Assembly: GCA_025358155.1 (NCBI GenBank)
Contig: JANYKR010000028.1
Location: 1 to 64,000, forward strand
Length of the DNA stretch: 64,000 nt
Reading direction: 5' to 3'
Source of the DNA: Betaproteobacteria bacterium
GTDB lineage: Bacteria > Pseudomonadota > Gammaproteobacteria > Burkholderiales > Burkholderiaceae_C
In this document: one piece after another, positions 35,890 through 46,632 of the stretch
Position numbering within the stretch: position 1 is the stretch's first letter
How the letters are laid out: every line of letters begins with the position of its first letter
Program-made: the position numbers and the translations under genes
Notes under the pieces: generated by a model
Seen by the model: the letters and a program-made list of their open reading frames with translations, nothing else
What the model was told of the DNA's origin: nothing
Databases searched by the model: none

Positions 35890-36893
35890 CAGCCGGGCTG
35901 GGCGGGTGCCAGGCTGGCAACGGGCTGGGCGTTTGTCGAGGCGGGCGCCGTTGACTGCAGCGCCGCCTGGGTCATCTTGGCCAACGCGCCCTGCACCTCC
36001 TGGATGTCGGTCTCGCGCTTGAGCAGCACGTTCAGGGTGTCGCGCACCAAGGACTCGTCCAGCACGGCCGCATGCATCAACAGCAGCGTGCGCGCCCAGT
36101 CGACCGACTCGGCAATCGACGGCGGCTTGCGGATGTTGGCCACCCGCAGCGACTGCACAAACGCCACCAACTGGCCCAGCAACTCCTCGGCAATGGCCGG
36201 CACCCGGGCGCGCAGCACCCGGCGCTCCAGCGCCGCATCCGGGAAGCCGATGTGCAAATGCAGGCAGCGCCGCTTGAGCGCATCGCCCAGTTCGCGGGTG
36301 TTGTTGGAGGTCAGGATCACCAGCGGCGGCACCTGCGCCCGGATCGTGCCGATCTCGGGGATCGTGACCTGGTAGTCGGCCAGCACCTCCAGCAGCAGAG
36401 CCTCGAAGGCTTCTTCGGACTTGTCGATCTCGTCGATCAGCAGCACGCTGCCACCGCGTTGCTCCATCGCCTGCAGCAGCGGCCTGGCCTCCAGAAAGTC
36501 GCGCGAGAAAAACAGGTCCTGAAAACCTGCGAGCTTGGCAAACGAGGCGTCCAGCGTGTCGGCCTGGTCGACCAGCAGACCGATCTTTTCCTTCAGGATC
36601 TGGGTGTAGAGCAATTGCTTGCCGTACTTCCACTCGTAGAGCGCCTTGCTGTCGTCCAGCCCCTCATAACACTGCAGCCGCAGCAGCGCAAAGCCCAGCG
36701 CCCGGGCGGCCGAGACCGCCAGATCGGTCTTGCCCACACCCGCCGGGCCCTCGATCAGCACCGGCTTTCTGAGGTGGTGTGCCAGGTAGACCGCGGTCGA
36801 TATCTGCCGGGTCGAGATGTAGCCGACGCCAGCCAGCGCGGCCGTCACCGCATCGATCGAGGCCAGGCCGGCGGGGGTGAATTCAGGATTCAT
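35889..36893 (-). CDS. MoxR-family AAA+ ATPase
   Basis: The 334-residue ATPase has Walker A GPAGVGKT at 49-56, Walker B LLIDEID at 151-157 and sensor 1 LVILTSNNTRELGDALKRRC. The N-terminus is short, as in MoxR/CoxD. The start at 36893 is used rather than the longer frame to 37049, because sequence before MNPEF is Arg-rich and unlike a protein. The C-terminal 25 residues are an Ala/Pro/Thr tail. It forms a coupled pair with the VWA protein. Confidence 0.88.
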   Translation of the reverse strand: MNPEFTPAGLASIDAVTAALAGVGYISTRQISTAVYLAHHLRKPVLIEGPAGVGKTDLAVSAARALGFALLRLQCYEGLDDSKALYEWKYGKQLLYTQILKEKIGLLVDQADTLDASFAKLAGFQDLFFSRDFLEARPLLQAMEQRGGSVLLIDEIDKSEEAFEALLLEVLADYQVTIPEIGTIRAQVPPLVILTSNNTRELGDALKRRCLHLHIGFPDAALERRVLRARVPAIAEELLGQLVAFVQSLRVANIRKPPSIAESVDWARTLLLMHAAVLDESLVRDTLNVLLKRETDIQEVQGALAKMTQAALQSTAPASTNAQPVASLAPAQPG

Positions 36894-37190
36894 GGCAAAG
36901 GGTGGGCGGCGGGCGATGAGGGCGCCGACGGGTTGGGCAGGCGACCTCGACAGGGGTCTGGGCAAGGGCTTGAGTGTCGGCGCGGCCAATTGCTGCAAGT
37001 GTTCCGGCCGCGACACCCGGCGCCAAGCGCGGCAGCTGCTGCAATGCACAGCTCGGGTCCGACTGGCCGATACTGCAGCCGGCCCAACCTGCTGTCAGCG
37101 CGCTGAAGCCCGGCTGCGATACTGTTCAGCCAAGTACGGGCCCTGGCTGTCAGCCTCGCTGCCCTGCCGGCCACCCACCTACCCTGCCGA
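36894..37190. other. 297-bp divergent intergenic region
   Basis: This stretch separates the moxR-type gene from kup. I see no RNA gene, repeat or convincing promoter pair. A GATACT box at 37115-37120 could be a -10 for kup, but no -35 sits at normal spacing. Confidence 0.5.
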
Positions 37191-39080
37191 ATGACCTCAA
37201 AACCCACCAGGCAAGGCCACGCCCTGCTCACCCTCGGTGCCCTGGGGGTCGTCTACGGCGACATCGGCACCAGCCCGCTGTACACGATGAAGGCGGTGCT
37301 GGACCCGGCAAATGGCGTACGTCTGGATGCCGTAGACATCACCGGCGCGGTATCGGTCATCCTCTGGATGCTGATGCTGGTGGTGTCGCTGAAATACGTG
37401 CTGCTGATCTTGCGCGCTGACAACCGCGGCGAGGGCGGCATCCTGGCGCTGACAGCCTTGGCGGTGCGTGCGGCTGGCGACACGGCCCAGCGGCGCCGCG
37501 CGCTGCTGCTGCTCGGTGTGATGGGCGCCGCGCTGTTCTACGGCGACAGCGTGATCACGCCGGCGATCTCGGTGCTGGGCGCGGTTGAGGGCCTGGAGAC
37601 CGTCACGCCCGCCTTCAAGCCCTATGTGCTGCCGATATCCCTGGCCGTCATCGTCGGGCTGTTCATGGTGCAGCGGCGTGGCACGGCTGCGGTGGGCACG
37701 CTGTTCGGGCCGGTGATGGTGTTGTGGTTCGGTGTGCTGGCGGTGACCGGCGTGCTGCAGATTGCGCAGAATCCCGCCATCCTCGCTGCCCTCGATCCCC
37801 TGCTGGGGCTGGCGTTTTTGCAGGCCCGCGGCTGGGGGCTGTTCATCGAAATGGGCGCGATCGTGCTGGCGCTCACCGGTGCCGAAGCGCTGTATGCCGA
37901 CATGGGTCACTTCGGCAAACGGCCGATCCGCCTGGCCTGGACCGCGGTGGTGCTGCCAGCGCTGGCGCTCAACTACCTCGGGCAAGGCGCGCTGCTGATG
38001 CGTGACCCCACAGCGCTCGACAACCCCTTTTTCCGGCTCTTCCCGGCCTCCTGGCTGCTGCCGGTGGTGTTGCTGGCCACACTGGCCTCGGTGATCGCCT
38101 CGCAGGCGGTGATCTCTGGGGCGTTTTCACTCAGCAAAGAGGCGATCCAGCTTGGCCTGCTGCCGCGCATGCAGGTGCTCTACACCTCGGCGCAGGCCAT
38201 GGGCCAGGTGTACCTGCCGGCCATCAATTGGGTGCTGCTGTTGGCGGTGCTGCTGGCCGTGCTGGGCTTTGGCAGCTCAACAGCCCTGGCCTCTGCCTAC
38301 GGCATCGCAGTAACGATCACGATGCTCATCACTACGGCGCTGACTTATTTTGTAGTGCGCCACGCCTGGCACCATTCGCTGCCCGTGGCGCTGGCTGCCA
38401 CCGGCCTGTTTCTGGCGATTGACCTCGTGCTGGTGGTGTCCTGCGCACTCAAGTTTCTGCAGGGCGGCTGGTTTCCTTTGACGCTGGGCTTTGCGCTGTT
38501 CATGGTGATGGCGACCTGGCGACTGGGTCGAGAGCGGCTTACCGAACATATTCGTGGAGAAGACCTGCCGTTGTTGCCATTTCTGGAATCGCTGGCCCAG
38601 GACAGCTCGATCCCGCGCTCGCGCCGGATCGCCGTCTATCCCACCTCACACCCGGACACCGTGCCCCCGGCCTTGTTGCACAACCTCAAGCACTACCAGG
38701 TGCTGCACGAGCACAACGTGCTGGTCAGCGTGCGGTTTCTGGAAGTGCCACATGTGGCAGTGAACGACCAACTGCACGTCGAAGCGCTGCGCGGCGGGTT
38801 TTGGCGGGTGCGGGTGGACTACGGGTTCAAGGACGAACCCAATCTCCCCATGGCACTGGGCCGCTGCGCCCGCCACGATCTGCAATTCGATCCCTTTCAG
38901 GCCTCCTACTTTCTCAGCCGCGAACTCGTCGTGCCCTCAGACGACCCCAAGGCGGCGGGCATGGCCGCTTGGCGTCGGCGCCTGTTTTCCCTGATGTCGC
39001 GCAATGCCAGCAGCGCCGCCGACTACTTTCGGCTGCCCAACAACTGCGTCATCGAGTTGGGGTCGCGGGTGCAGTTGTAA
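37191..39080 (+). CDS. kup: Low-affinity potassium transport protein Kup
   Basis: The 629-residue K+:H+ symporter has the signature [16 protein letters not shown] in helix 1, then [32 protein letters not shown] and [13 protein letters not shown]. Twelve membrane helices are followed by a cytoplasmic C-terminal domain ending in [16 protein letters not shown]. Length is normal for the family. No clear ribosome site precedes the ATG. It stands alone on the plus strand. Confidence 0.95.
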   Translation: MTSKPTRQGHALLTLGALGVVYGDIGTSPLYTMKAVLDPANGVRLDAVDITGAVSVILWMLMLVVSLKYVLLILRADNRGEGGILALTALAVRAAGDTAQRRRALLLLGVMGAALFYGDSVITPAISVLGAVEGLETVTPAFKPYVLPISLAVIVGLFMVQRRGTAAVGTLFGPVMVLWFGVLAVTGVLQIAQNPAILAALDPLLGLAFLQARGWGLFIEMGAIVLALTGAEALYADMGHFGKRPIRLAWTAVVLPALALNYLGQGALLMRDPTALDNPFFRLFPASWLLPVVLLATLASVIASQAVISGAFSLSKEAIQLGLLPRMQVLYTSAQAMGQVYLPAINWVLLLAVLLAVLGFGSSTALASAYGIAVTITMLITTALTYFVVRHAWHHSLPVALAATGLFLAIDLVLVVSCALKFLQGGWFPLTLGFALFMVMATWRLGRERLTEHIRGEDLPLLPFLESLAQDSSIPRSRRIAVYPTSHPDTVPPALLHNLKHYQVLHEHNVLVSVRFLEVPHVAVNDQLHVEALRGGFWRVRVDYGFKDEPNLPMALGRCARHDLQFDPFQASYFLSRELVVPSDDPKAAGMAAWRRRLFSLMSRNASSAADYFRLPNNCVIELGSRVQL

Positions 39081-39209
39081 GGCGACGTCAACGGAACATC
39101 AAGCAGATGTCGATCAGTCAGTCAGCCGCACCGTAACGTAGGGTGCCGGAACTCGCTGCCCATGTCGGCAGATCAACGCCGCCGAAGACACAGTCAGTTC
39201 AATTCCCAT

Positions 39210-39309
39210 TTGCGGAATCGAACTCGCGTCCGCACAAGTAGCGGTGCGGCGAAAAGTCCGCTCTATCGCCGCACAATGTGCGGCGAATAAATCGCACTTG
39301 CGGTGAATA
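39210..39309. promoter_or_regulatory. Operator-like site array upstream of fic
   Basis: Within 100 bp there are four direct TGCGG cores (39211, 39245, 39279, 39299) and two inverted CCGCA cores (39230, 39269). The best element is a perfect dyad at 39266-39286: arms TCGCCGCACA and TGTGCGGCGA around one A. The first three direct cores are 34 bp apart. The array ends 18 bp before the fic start, where bound repressor would block transcription. The Fic protein itself has a C-terminal winged-helix, so self-repression is a reasonable inference. Confidence 0.6.
39214..39234. repeat. att-like direct repeat, distal copy
   Basis: Begins GGAATCGAAC and ends GTCCGCA; it differs from the ssrA copy only at internal positions 11 (T for C) and 13 (G for C). 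Same orientation as the ssrA copy. It lies in the Fic upstream region. Confidence 0.55.
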
Positions 39310-39326
39310 CGATTCATAATCTCCGC

Positions 39327-40460
39327 ATGGAGGGCGGCGATTACACTTACATCTGGCTGGCCAGCGACTGGCCAAGTTGGCGCTACGACTTGGCTGCCCT
39401 GGCCCAGTCGTTGGCCGACGTCAGCCGCGCCCAGGGTCTGTTGATGGGACGACTGGCCGATGTCGGAATGGCTCTGCGCGACCAGGCCAGCCTGGCGGCG
39501 CTGACCGAGGACGTCATCAAGACCAGCGAGATCGAGGGCGAACAGCTCAACGTCGAGTCTGTGCGCTCCTCCATCGCCCGCCGACTCGGTGTCGACATCG
39601 GTGCCCTGGCCCCGGTGGACCGTCATGTCGAGGGCGTGGTCGAAATGGTGCTCGACGCCACCGCCAACTGCAACGCCGCGATCACCCGGGATCGCTTGTT
39701 CGGGTGGCACGCAGCACTCTTCCCCACCGGCTACTCGGGCCTTGTCCGGATCAATGTGGGCGGCTGGCGTGACGATGCCACCGGTCCGATGCAGGTAGTC
39801 TCTGGCCCGCTGGGGCGCCAACGCGTGCATTTCGAAGCACCGCCGGCCGATCGACTTCAATCTGAAACCGACCGCTTCATCAACTGGGCCAACAGCGCAT
39901 CGAACGAGCCGCCGCTGATCAAGGCTGGGCTTGCGCACTTGTGGATTGTCACCCTGCACCCGTTCGACGACGGCAACGGCCGCATCGCACGCGCGGTCGG
40001 CGACCTGTTCCTGGCCCGCGCTGATGGCAGCCCACAGCGCTTCTACAGCCTGTCGGCGCAGATCCAGCGGGAGCGCAAGGCCTACTACGACATCCTGGAA
40101 CGTACGCAGAAGCAATCACTCGATGTCACCGAGTGGCTCACCTGGTTTATCGACACCCTGCACCGCGCCGTCGATCAGGCACAGCGCACGCTCGACGCCG
40201 TGCTGGCTAAGACGCGGTTCTGGCAGCGCTGGGCTGCACCGGGTTTTGCGCCGCTGAACGAGCGACAAGTAAAGCTGGTCAATCGGCTACTTGACGGCTT
40301 CGAGGGCAAGCTCACCAGCAGCAAGTGGGCGGCGATCGCCAAGTGTTCGCCGGACACCGCGCTGCGCGACATCACGGATTTGTTGGCCCGTGGCGTCCTG
40401 CGCAAATCGGACGCGGGTGGCCGCAGCACCAGCTACGAGCTGAACCACTCACCAGGGTAA
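39327..40460 (+). CDS. Fic-family protein with DUF4172 and winged-helix domains
   Basis: The 377-residue protein has an N-terminal DUF4172 region (YIWLASDWPSWRYD), an inhibitory-helix motif T66SEIEG fitting (S/T)xxxE(G/N), the core motif HPFDDGNGR at about 211-219 and a C-terminal winged-helix (SSKWAAIAKCSPDTALRDI). It is expected to transfer AMP (or a related nucleotide) to a target hydroxyl and to be self-inhibited through the motif's Glu. The ATG at 39327 is preferred to GTG at 39303, since the DUF4172 start follows it directly. No antitoxin gene is adjacent. Codon use is less GC-extreme than its neighbours. Confidence 0.88.
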   Translation: MEGGDYTYIWLASDWPSWRYDLAALAQSLADVSRAQGLLMGRLADVGMALRDQASLAALTEDVIKTSEIEGEQLNVESVRSSIARRLGVDIGALAPVDRHVEGVVEMVLDATANCNAAITRDRLFGWHAALFPTGYSGLVRINVGGWRDDATGPMQVVSGPLGRQRVHFEAPPADRLQSETDRFINWANSASNEPPLIKAGLAHLWIVTLHPFDDGNGRIARAVGDLFLARADGSPQRFYSLSAQIQRERKAYYDILERTQKQSLDVTEWLTWFIDTLHRAVDQAQRTLDAVLAKTRFWQRWAAPGFAPLNERQVKLVNRLLDGFEGKLTSSKWAAIAKCSPDTALRDITDLLARGVLRKSDAGGRSTSYELNHSPG

Positions 40461-40543
40461 GCCGATCTTCAGGAATTGCCTTGACTTGACGGCGGAACAG
40501 CGCCTTCATGGACTCCTGCCAACTTATTCGGAAGCAGAACAAG

Positions 40544-40744
40544 ATGGAAATCGTGCACTTCAATCAACGCCAGCTCGTCGCCCGCTGGGCCCTCAGCGAG
40601 GCAACCCTTGAACGCTGGCGCAGCGAGGGCATCGGTCCCAAGTTTCTGAAGCTCTGCGGCCGCGTTCTCTACCGCCAGGTCGACATCACCCTCTTGGCGC
40701 TCTTGCCATTGCGGCGGTTGACCGCCCCGTCTGGCTTGGCTTGA
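40544..40744 (+). pseudogene. Helix-turn-helix protein, truncated by IS256 remnant
   Basis: The frame begins MEIVHFNQRQLVARWALSEA and continues TLERWRSEGIGPKFLK to YRQVDI, an excisionase/MerR-like HTH found in accessory regions. After the ATC codon ending at 40687 the translation changes to sequence that is antisense IS256, and it stops at 40744. The native protein would normally go on for about ten residues (VDIEAYE type). The gene is therefore broken at its 3' end, though the HTH itself is complete and could still fold. Confidence 0.7.
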
Positions 40745-40991
40745 CCGGGCGCGTAGCCCAGGTAATGACTCATCTCGGCGCCCAAGGCGCGCTCGATGAA
40801 CGCCTTCTTGAACCGCTGAAAGATGTCGTCCAACTGACCCGGCGTGACCGGCCCGGGAATCAACTGCTCCAGCAACTCAGCTGGAATTCGCGGCAGCGCC
40901 GCCTTGTCCGCCGCAGCGGTGTTTGTCTTGCGTGGCATTCATGCTTCTTGTGGTCATGCTATGCCTCGCACACAAAATTCCGGACAGGCTC
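40688..40991 (-). mobile_element. IS256-family element, left-end fragment
   Basis: On the minus strand a start at 40938 opens 84 residues of IS256-type transposase N-terminus: LEQLIPGPVTPGQLDDIFQR, FKKAFIERALGAEMSHYLGY and NRRNGKSAKRV. It then runs into the HTH gene at 40687, giving a stop at 40669. Upstream, 40970-40991 matches an IS256-type terminal repeat (ACACAAAATTCCGGACAGGC). The catalytic DDE region and the other end are absent, so the element is inactive. Confidence 0.82.
40970..40991. repeat. IS256-type terminal inverted repeat (single end)
   Basis: Reads ACACAAAATTCCGGACAGGC plus two further bases. The reverse complement begins GAGCCTGTCCGGAATTTTG, which is characteristic of IS256-family ends. 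The partner end is missing. Confidence 0.7.
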
Positions 40992-41014
40992 GAGGGAACT
41001 GTAGCCATCAGACG

Positions 41015-41047
41015 AAAAAAAGCCCCAACTGAGAACAGTTGGGGCTT
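41015..41047 (-). terminator. Rho-independent terminator of ssrA
   Basis: Arms AAGCCCCAACT and AGTTGGGGCTT (11 bp) around a 6-nt loop, followed on the minus strand by seven Ts. It begins 7 nt after the CCA end of ssrA. Confidence 0.93.
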
Positions 41048-41053
41048 CAATAG

Positions 41054-41436
41054 TGGTGGAGCCGGGGGGAATCGAACCCCCGTCCGCAAGCCTTCACCGG
41101 CCAGTTCTACATGCTTAGCTGTCTGATTTGAATCTCATGGCTCTGATCGCGCAGCAGCACGCTATCGGGTCCACCAGTCATTTGGTTCTCGTCCCATGCT
41201 GAATGACACAGCACAGCACCAGCCAATGTGTATGACTTCGCAGCCCTTTGCCTCAATTGCTTGAGGCATCAGACCCGGCCCATCGGCCAACCGTTGCGAA
41301 GCTCACCGGTTTTTAAGCGGCGAGGGCGTACGAGGTATCGTTCGCAGTTACTTTGTTTCCAATGGTTTTACGAGCGAACTGGAGCTCGGCATGCCCTGAA
41401 CCGACTCCGCACCCACGTCGAAGCCAGGTCGGCCCC
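41054..41436 (-). ncRNA. ssrA: Transfer-messenger RNA (tmRNA)
   Basis: The 383-nt RNA rescues stalled ribosomes. The 5' end GGGGCCGACC and 3' end GGCTCCACCA pair as a 7-bp acceptor stem with one GU, and CCA is encoded. The T-arm has loop TTCGATT. The tag frame lies at 41345-41313 and reads ANDTSYALAA then TAA, a betaproteobacterial type. The upstream part GTAAC...GCGAACGAT has the expected resume site. The 3' end faces the Fic/IS region, and a strong terminator follows. Confidence 0.95.
41068..41088. repeat. att-like direct repeat, ssrA copy
   Basis: This is the T-arm portion of ssrA, read on the plus strand as GGAATCGAACCCCC then GTCCGCA. It is the natural target for tmRNA-specific integrases and is repeated at 39214-39234. 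Confidence 0.6.
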
Positions 41437-41450
41437 TGGTAATCCGCATT

Positions 41451-42116
41451 TTAGGCCAGTTCAAGCCAGTTCAAGAGGTCAGCCGGCGAAGAAAGCACCA
41501 GGTCTGCGCCCCACGCGGTCACGGGCTCGCCCTGGCCCAGGTAGCCCCAGGCGGCGGCCAGGGTGCGCATCCCAGCAGCCCGGCCGGCGACGATGTCGCG
41601 TTCGTCATCGCCCACGTAGGCGCAGCCAGAGGGTGCGATACCCAGACGGCGCGCTGCCTCCAGCAGGGGTTCGGGATGCGGTTTGGCGTAGGGCGTGCTG
41701 TCACCGGCGATCAAAACGGCCGCACGGCTGGCCAGGCCCAGCCCTTCTACCAAAGGCGCGGCAAAGCGCATCGCCTTGTTGGTGACGATGCCCCAACGGT
41801 GGCCGGACGCGTCCAACCGGTCCAGAACGGGTTGCATCGCCTCGAACACCCGGGTGCTGTCAAGCAAACGCTCGGCATAGCGCGCCAGAAACGCATCGCG
41901 CAAGCCGACAAAGCGCTCATCGGTAGGCAGCACGCCAAAGGCCACGCCCACCATGCCGCGGGCGCCGGTGCCGACCATCGGCCGCAAGTCAGCGTACGGC
42001 AAAGGCTGCAGACCGTGGTGGGCGCGCAGGTCATTGGCGGCACCGGCCAGGTCGGGAGCACTGTCGATCAGCGTGCCGTCCAGGTCGAACAGCAACAAGG
42101 GTGCGGCGCAACTCAC
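41451..42116 (-). CDS. gph: Phosphoglycolate phosphatase (HAD family)
   Basis: The 221-residue HAD hydrolase has motif [15 protein letters not shown], motif II IVTNKAM, motif III lysine at AKPHPEP and motif [10 protein letters not shown]. The helical cap and its place beside ubiG are typical of Gph in Burkholderiales. It dephosphorylates 2-phosphoglycolate from DNA repair or RuBP oxygenation. The GTG start at 42116 overlaps the ubiG stop by 4 bp (GTGA); the longer frame upstream lies inside ubiG. Confidence 0.88.
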   Translation of the reverse strand: MSCAAPLLLFDLDGTLIDSAPDLAGAANDLRAHHGLQPLPYADLRPMVGTGARGMVGVAFGVLPTDERFVGLRDAFLARYAERLLDSTRVFEAMQPVLDRLDASGHRWGIVTNKAMRFAAPLVEGLGLASRAAVLIAGDSTPYAKPHPEPLLEAARRLGIAPSGCAYVGDDERDIVAGRAAGMRTLAAAWGYLGQGEPVTAWGADLVLSSPADLLNWLELA

Positions 42117-42814
42117 CGACCGGACCGACACGCCAGCAGGTAGTTGACCGAGGTGTCGTCGGTAAAGGAATAGCGTCCGGTCAACGGGTTGTGCGCCATG
42201 CCCTTGAAGCCGTCGGCCGACAGTGCGGCGTCGCGACACCAACGCGCCAGTTCGCTGGGTCGAATGAAGCGGGCGTATTCGTGCGTGCCCTTGGGCAGCA
42301 GCTTGAGCAGATGCTCAGCGCCGATGATCGCCATGACAAAGGCCTTGGCATTGCGGTTGAGGGTCGAGAAAAACACCCAACCGCCGGGCTTGACCAAGGC
42401 CGCACAAGCCTGCACCACTGACGCAGGATCGGGCACGTGCTCCAGCATCTCCATGCAGGTGACAACATCAAAGCTGGCTGGCGCCTCGGCCGCCAGCGCC
42501 TCGGCGGCCACCTCGCGGTACCGCACCGCACTGCCCGACTCCAACGCATGCAACTGCGCTACGCGCAAGGGTTTGACTGACAGGTCTATGCCCAGCACAT
42601 CGGCACCTCGCGCTGCCATCGACTCGGACAAGATGCCGCCGCCGCAACCGACGTCAAGCACCGATTTGCCAGCCAGACGGGCCTGGCTGTCGATCCAGTC
42701 CAGGCGCAGGGGGTTAATCTGGTGCAAGGGGCGAAAATCACCCTCCAAATCCCACCAGTGGTGGGCCAATTCACCAAATTTGGCGAGTTCTTGCGGATCG
42801 GCATTCACGGTCAT
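42113..42814 (-). CDS. ubiG: Ubiquinone biosynthesis O-methyltransferase UbiG
   Basis: The 233-residue SAM-dependent enzyme methylates hydroxyls at two steps of ubiquinone synthesis. It has [20 protein letters not shown], motif [22 protein letters not shown], and [13 protein letters not shown], all diagnostic of UbiG. The ATG at 42814 begins [17 protein letters not shown], the usual N-terminus. It is coupled to gph by overlap and sits downstream of ompA, separated by a terminator. Confidence 0.95.
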   Translation of the reverse strand: MTVNADPQELAKFGELAHHWWDLEGDFRPLHQINPLRLDWIDSQARLAGKSVLDVGCGGGILSESMAARGADVLGIDLSVKPLRVAQLHALESGSAVRYREVAAEALAAEAPASFDVVTCMEMLEHVPDPASVVQACAALVKPGGWVFFSTLNRNAKAFVMAIIGAEHLLKLLPKGTHEYARFIRPSELARWCRDAALSADGFKGMAHNPLTGRYSFTDDTSVNYLLACRSGR

Positions 42815-42906
42815 GACGGCATCGTAAGGGCAACACGGAGGTAGCAGACAGGCGCAGCCCGAGGGGTGCAGTCTGGCAAGCCCGGAAGGGTGACACACCC
42901 AATAAA

Positions 42907-42928
42907 AAACCCCGCCAAGGCGGGGTTT
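42907..42928 (-). terminator. Rho-independent terminator of ompA
   Basis: Arms AAACCCCGCC and GGCGGGGTTT (10 bp) around AA, followed on the minus strand by TTTTTTATT. It lies 51 bp after the ompA stop and before ubiG, so it should separate the two transcripts. Confidence 0.9.
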
Positions 42929-42979
42929 GTAGCGCGACTCGCCTGTGCGAGCCGGCTTGCAGGGCCCGGAGGCCTAGCG

Positions 42980-43690
42980 TCACTTCTTGGCGCGGGTGCC
43001 GACCACTTCGATTTCGACGCGGCGGTTCTTGGCGCGGCCTTCGGAGGTCTTGTTGTCCGCAACAGGCTGCTTCTCGCCCTTGCCTTCAGTGTAGACCCGG
43101 TTCTTCTCGATGCCCTTGCCCACCAGGTAGGCCTTGACAGCTTCGGAGCGCTGGACCGACAGCTTCTGGTTGTAGCCGTCAGTACCCACCGAGTCGGTGT
43201 GGCCGACAGCGATGATGACTTCAAGCGCAACCGCCGAAGTCTTGGCAACGAGGTCGTCGAGCTTGGCTTTGGCTTCAGGCTTCAACACAGACTTGTCGAA
43301 GTCGAAGAAAGCGTCGGCAGCGAAGGTGACCTTCTCGCTGACCGGAGCGGCCGGAACAACCACTGGCGCAACAACCGGTGCCGGCGGTGCCACTGGCGGC
43401 GGTGCCGGCGGGGCGGGCGGCGGCGCCACCGGTGCAACCATCGGCGCGGGCGCCGGCGCTGCCATCGGCTTCAGGGCACCGTCGCACTTTTCGTCGGCCG
43501 TGGCCGGCGTCCAGCTGGCATCACGCCAGCACAGCTCGTTGGTGCCGTTTTTCCAGACGGTACCGTCGGCGGCGCGCCAGTTGTCGTTCGCCTTGGGCAT
43601 GCCACCCGTGTGCGCAGCAGCGAAAACAGCCACTGGGGCTGCGAGTGCGACCGACGCGAAGAGCACGGCCACCTTGTTCAATTTATTCAT
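42980..43690 (-). CDS. ompA: OmpA-family outer-membrane/peptidoglycan-binding protein
   Basis: The 236-residue protein has a signal peptide (cleavage near VFA, residue 24), a short domain with one Cys pair (ELCWRDA, DEKCDG), a Pro/Ala/Val linker of about 45 residues and an OmpA C-terminal domain with VGHTDSVGTDGYNQKLSVQR and GRAKNRRVEIEV. There is no eight-stranded barrel, so it is a linker-type OmpA protein tethering envelope to peptidoglycan, as is usual in this order. GAGGAGAA precedes the ATG at 43690. It is divergent from gyrA and probably highly expressed. Confidence 0.9.
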   Translation of the reverse strand: MNKLNKVAVLFASVALAAPVAVFAAAHTGGMPKANDNWRAADGTVWKNGTNELCWRDASWTPATADEKCDGALKPMAAPAPAPMVAPVAPPPAPPAPPPVAPPAPVVAPVVVPAAPVSEKVTFAADAFFDFDKSVLKPEAKAKLDDLVAKTSAVALEVIIAVGHTDSVGTDGYNQKLSVQRSEAVKAYLVGKGIEKNRVYTEGKGEKQPVADNKTSEGRAKNRRVEIEVVGTRAKK

Positions 43691-43974
43691 GATTCTCCTC
43701 TCGAGGAAAGCCGCAGAAGTTCTGCGTAATGTCCAAATCGGAAGCAAAAAAAGCCGGCAAACACCCGGGTTGGCAAGCGTTTACCACCGATGAGTGATTG
43801 TGCCATAGGGCTTTGGGCAGACAGGATTTTCAGCCACCAGATGCGCTTGGCGCACCGTGTTGTTGCACGGGCGCGACAAGCCAAGGCCCTTAGAATCGAT
43901 GGTTGCCGTGCCGGGGTGTCCGCGCTGGCACCCCCGCCCACCGCGCCGCCACGCCAAATTTGCCAGGTCTCCGC
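43691..43974. other. Divergent ompA-gyrA intergenic region
   Basis: The 284-bp stretch should contain both promoters. A TAGAAT box at 43891-43896 is a plausible -10 for gyrA, but no -35 lies at 16-18 bp spacing. An A7 tract at 43746-43752 belongs to the ompA leader. No RNA gene is seen. Confidence 0.6.

Positions 43975-46628
<2,654 letters not shown>

Positions 46629-46632
<4 letters not shown>

Larger units (their letters stand above)
39081..39326. other. Intergenic region with Fic operator-like sites and att-like repeat
   Basis: Contains no gene. It holds four TGCGG half-sites, two CCGCA half-sites and the direct repeat of the ssrA T-arm, all described separately. Confidence 0.7.
39214..41088. 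mobile_element. Candidate degenerate genomic island at the ssrA 3' end
   Basis: The span is bounded by a 21-bp direct repeat (19 of 21 identical) of the ssrA T-arm. It holds a Fic gene, a truncated HTH gene and an IS256 remnant, all of which are typical accessory genes, between conserved kup and ssrA. tmRNA genes are well-known integration sites for tyrosine integrases. No integrase remains, so this is inference from repeat and content. Confidence 0.5.

Noticed and set aside
35890..36633. Longer start for the CoxE-like gene at 36633
   Set aside because: The extra sequence is antisense-like Arg/Ala-rich translation over the moxR-type gene; the ATG at 35889 overlaps the moxR stop and begins the conserved protein.
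43741..43775. Terminator hairpin in the ompA leader next to the A7 tract
   Set aside because: The possible stem (GCC/GGC with mismatches) is weak, and a terminator there would block ompA.
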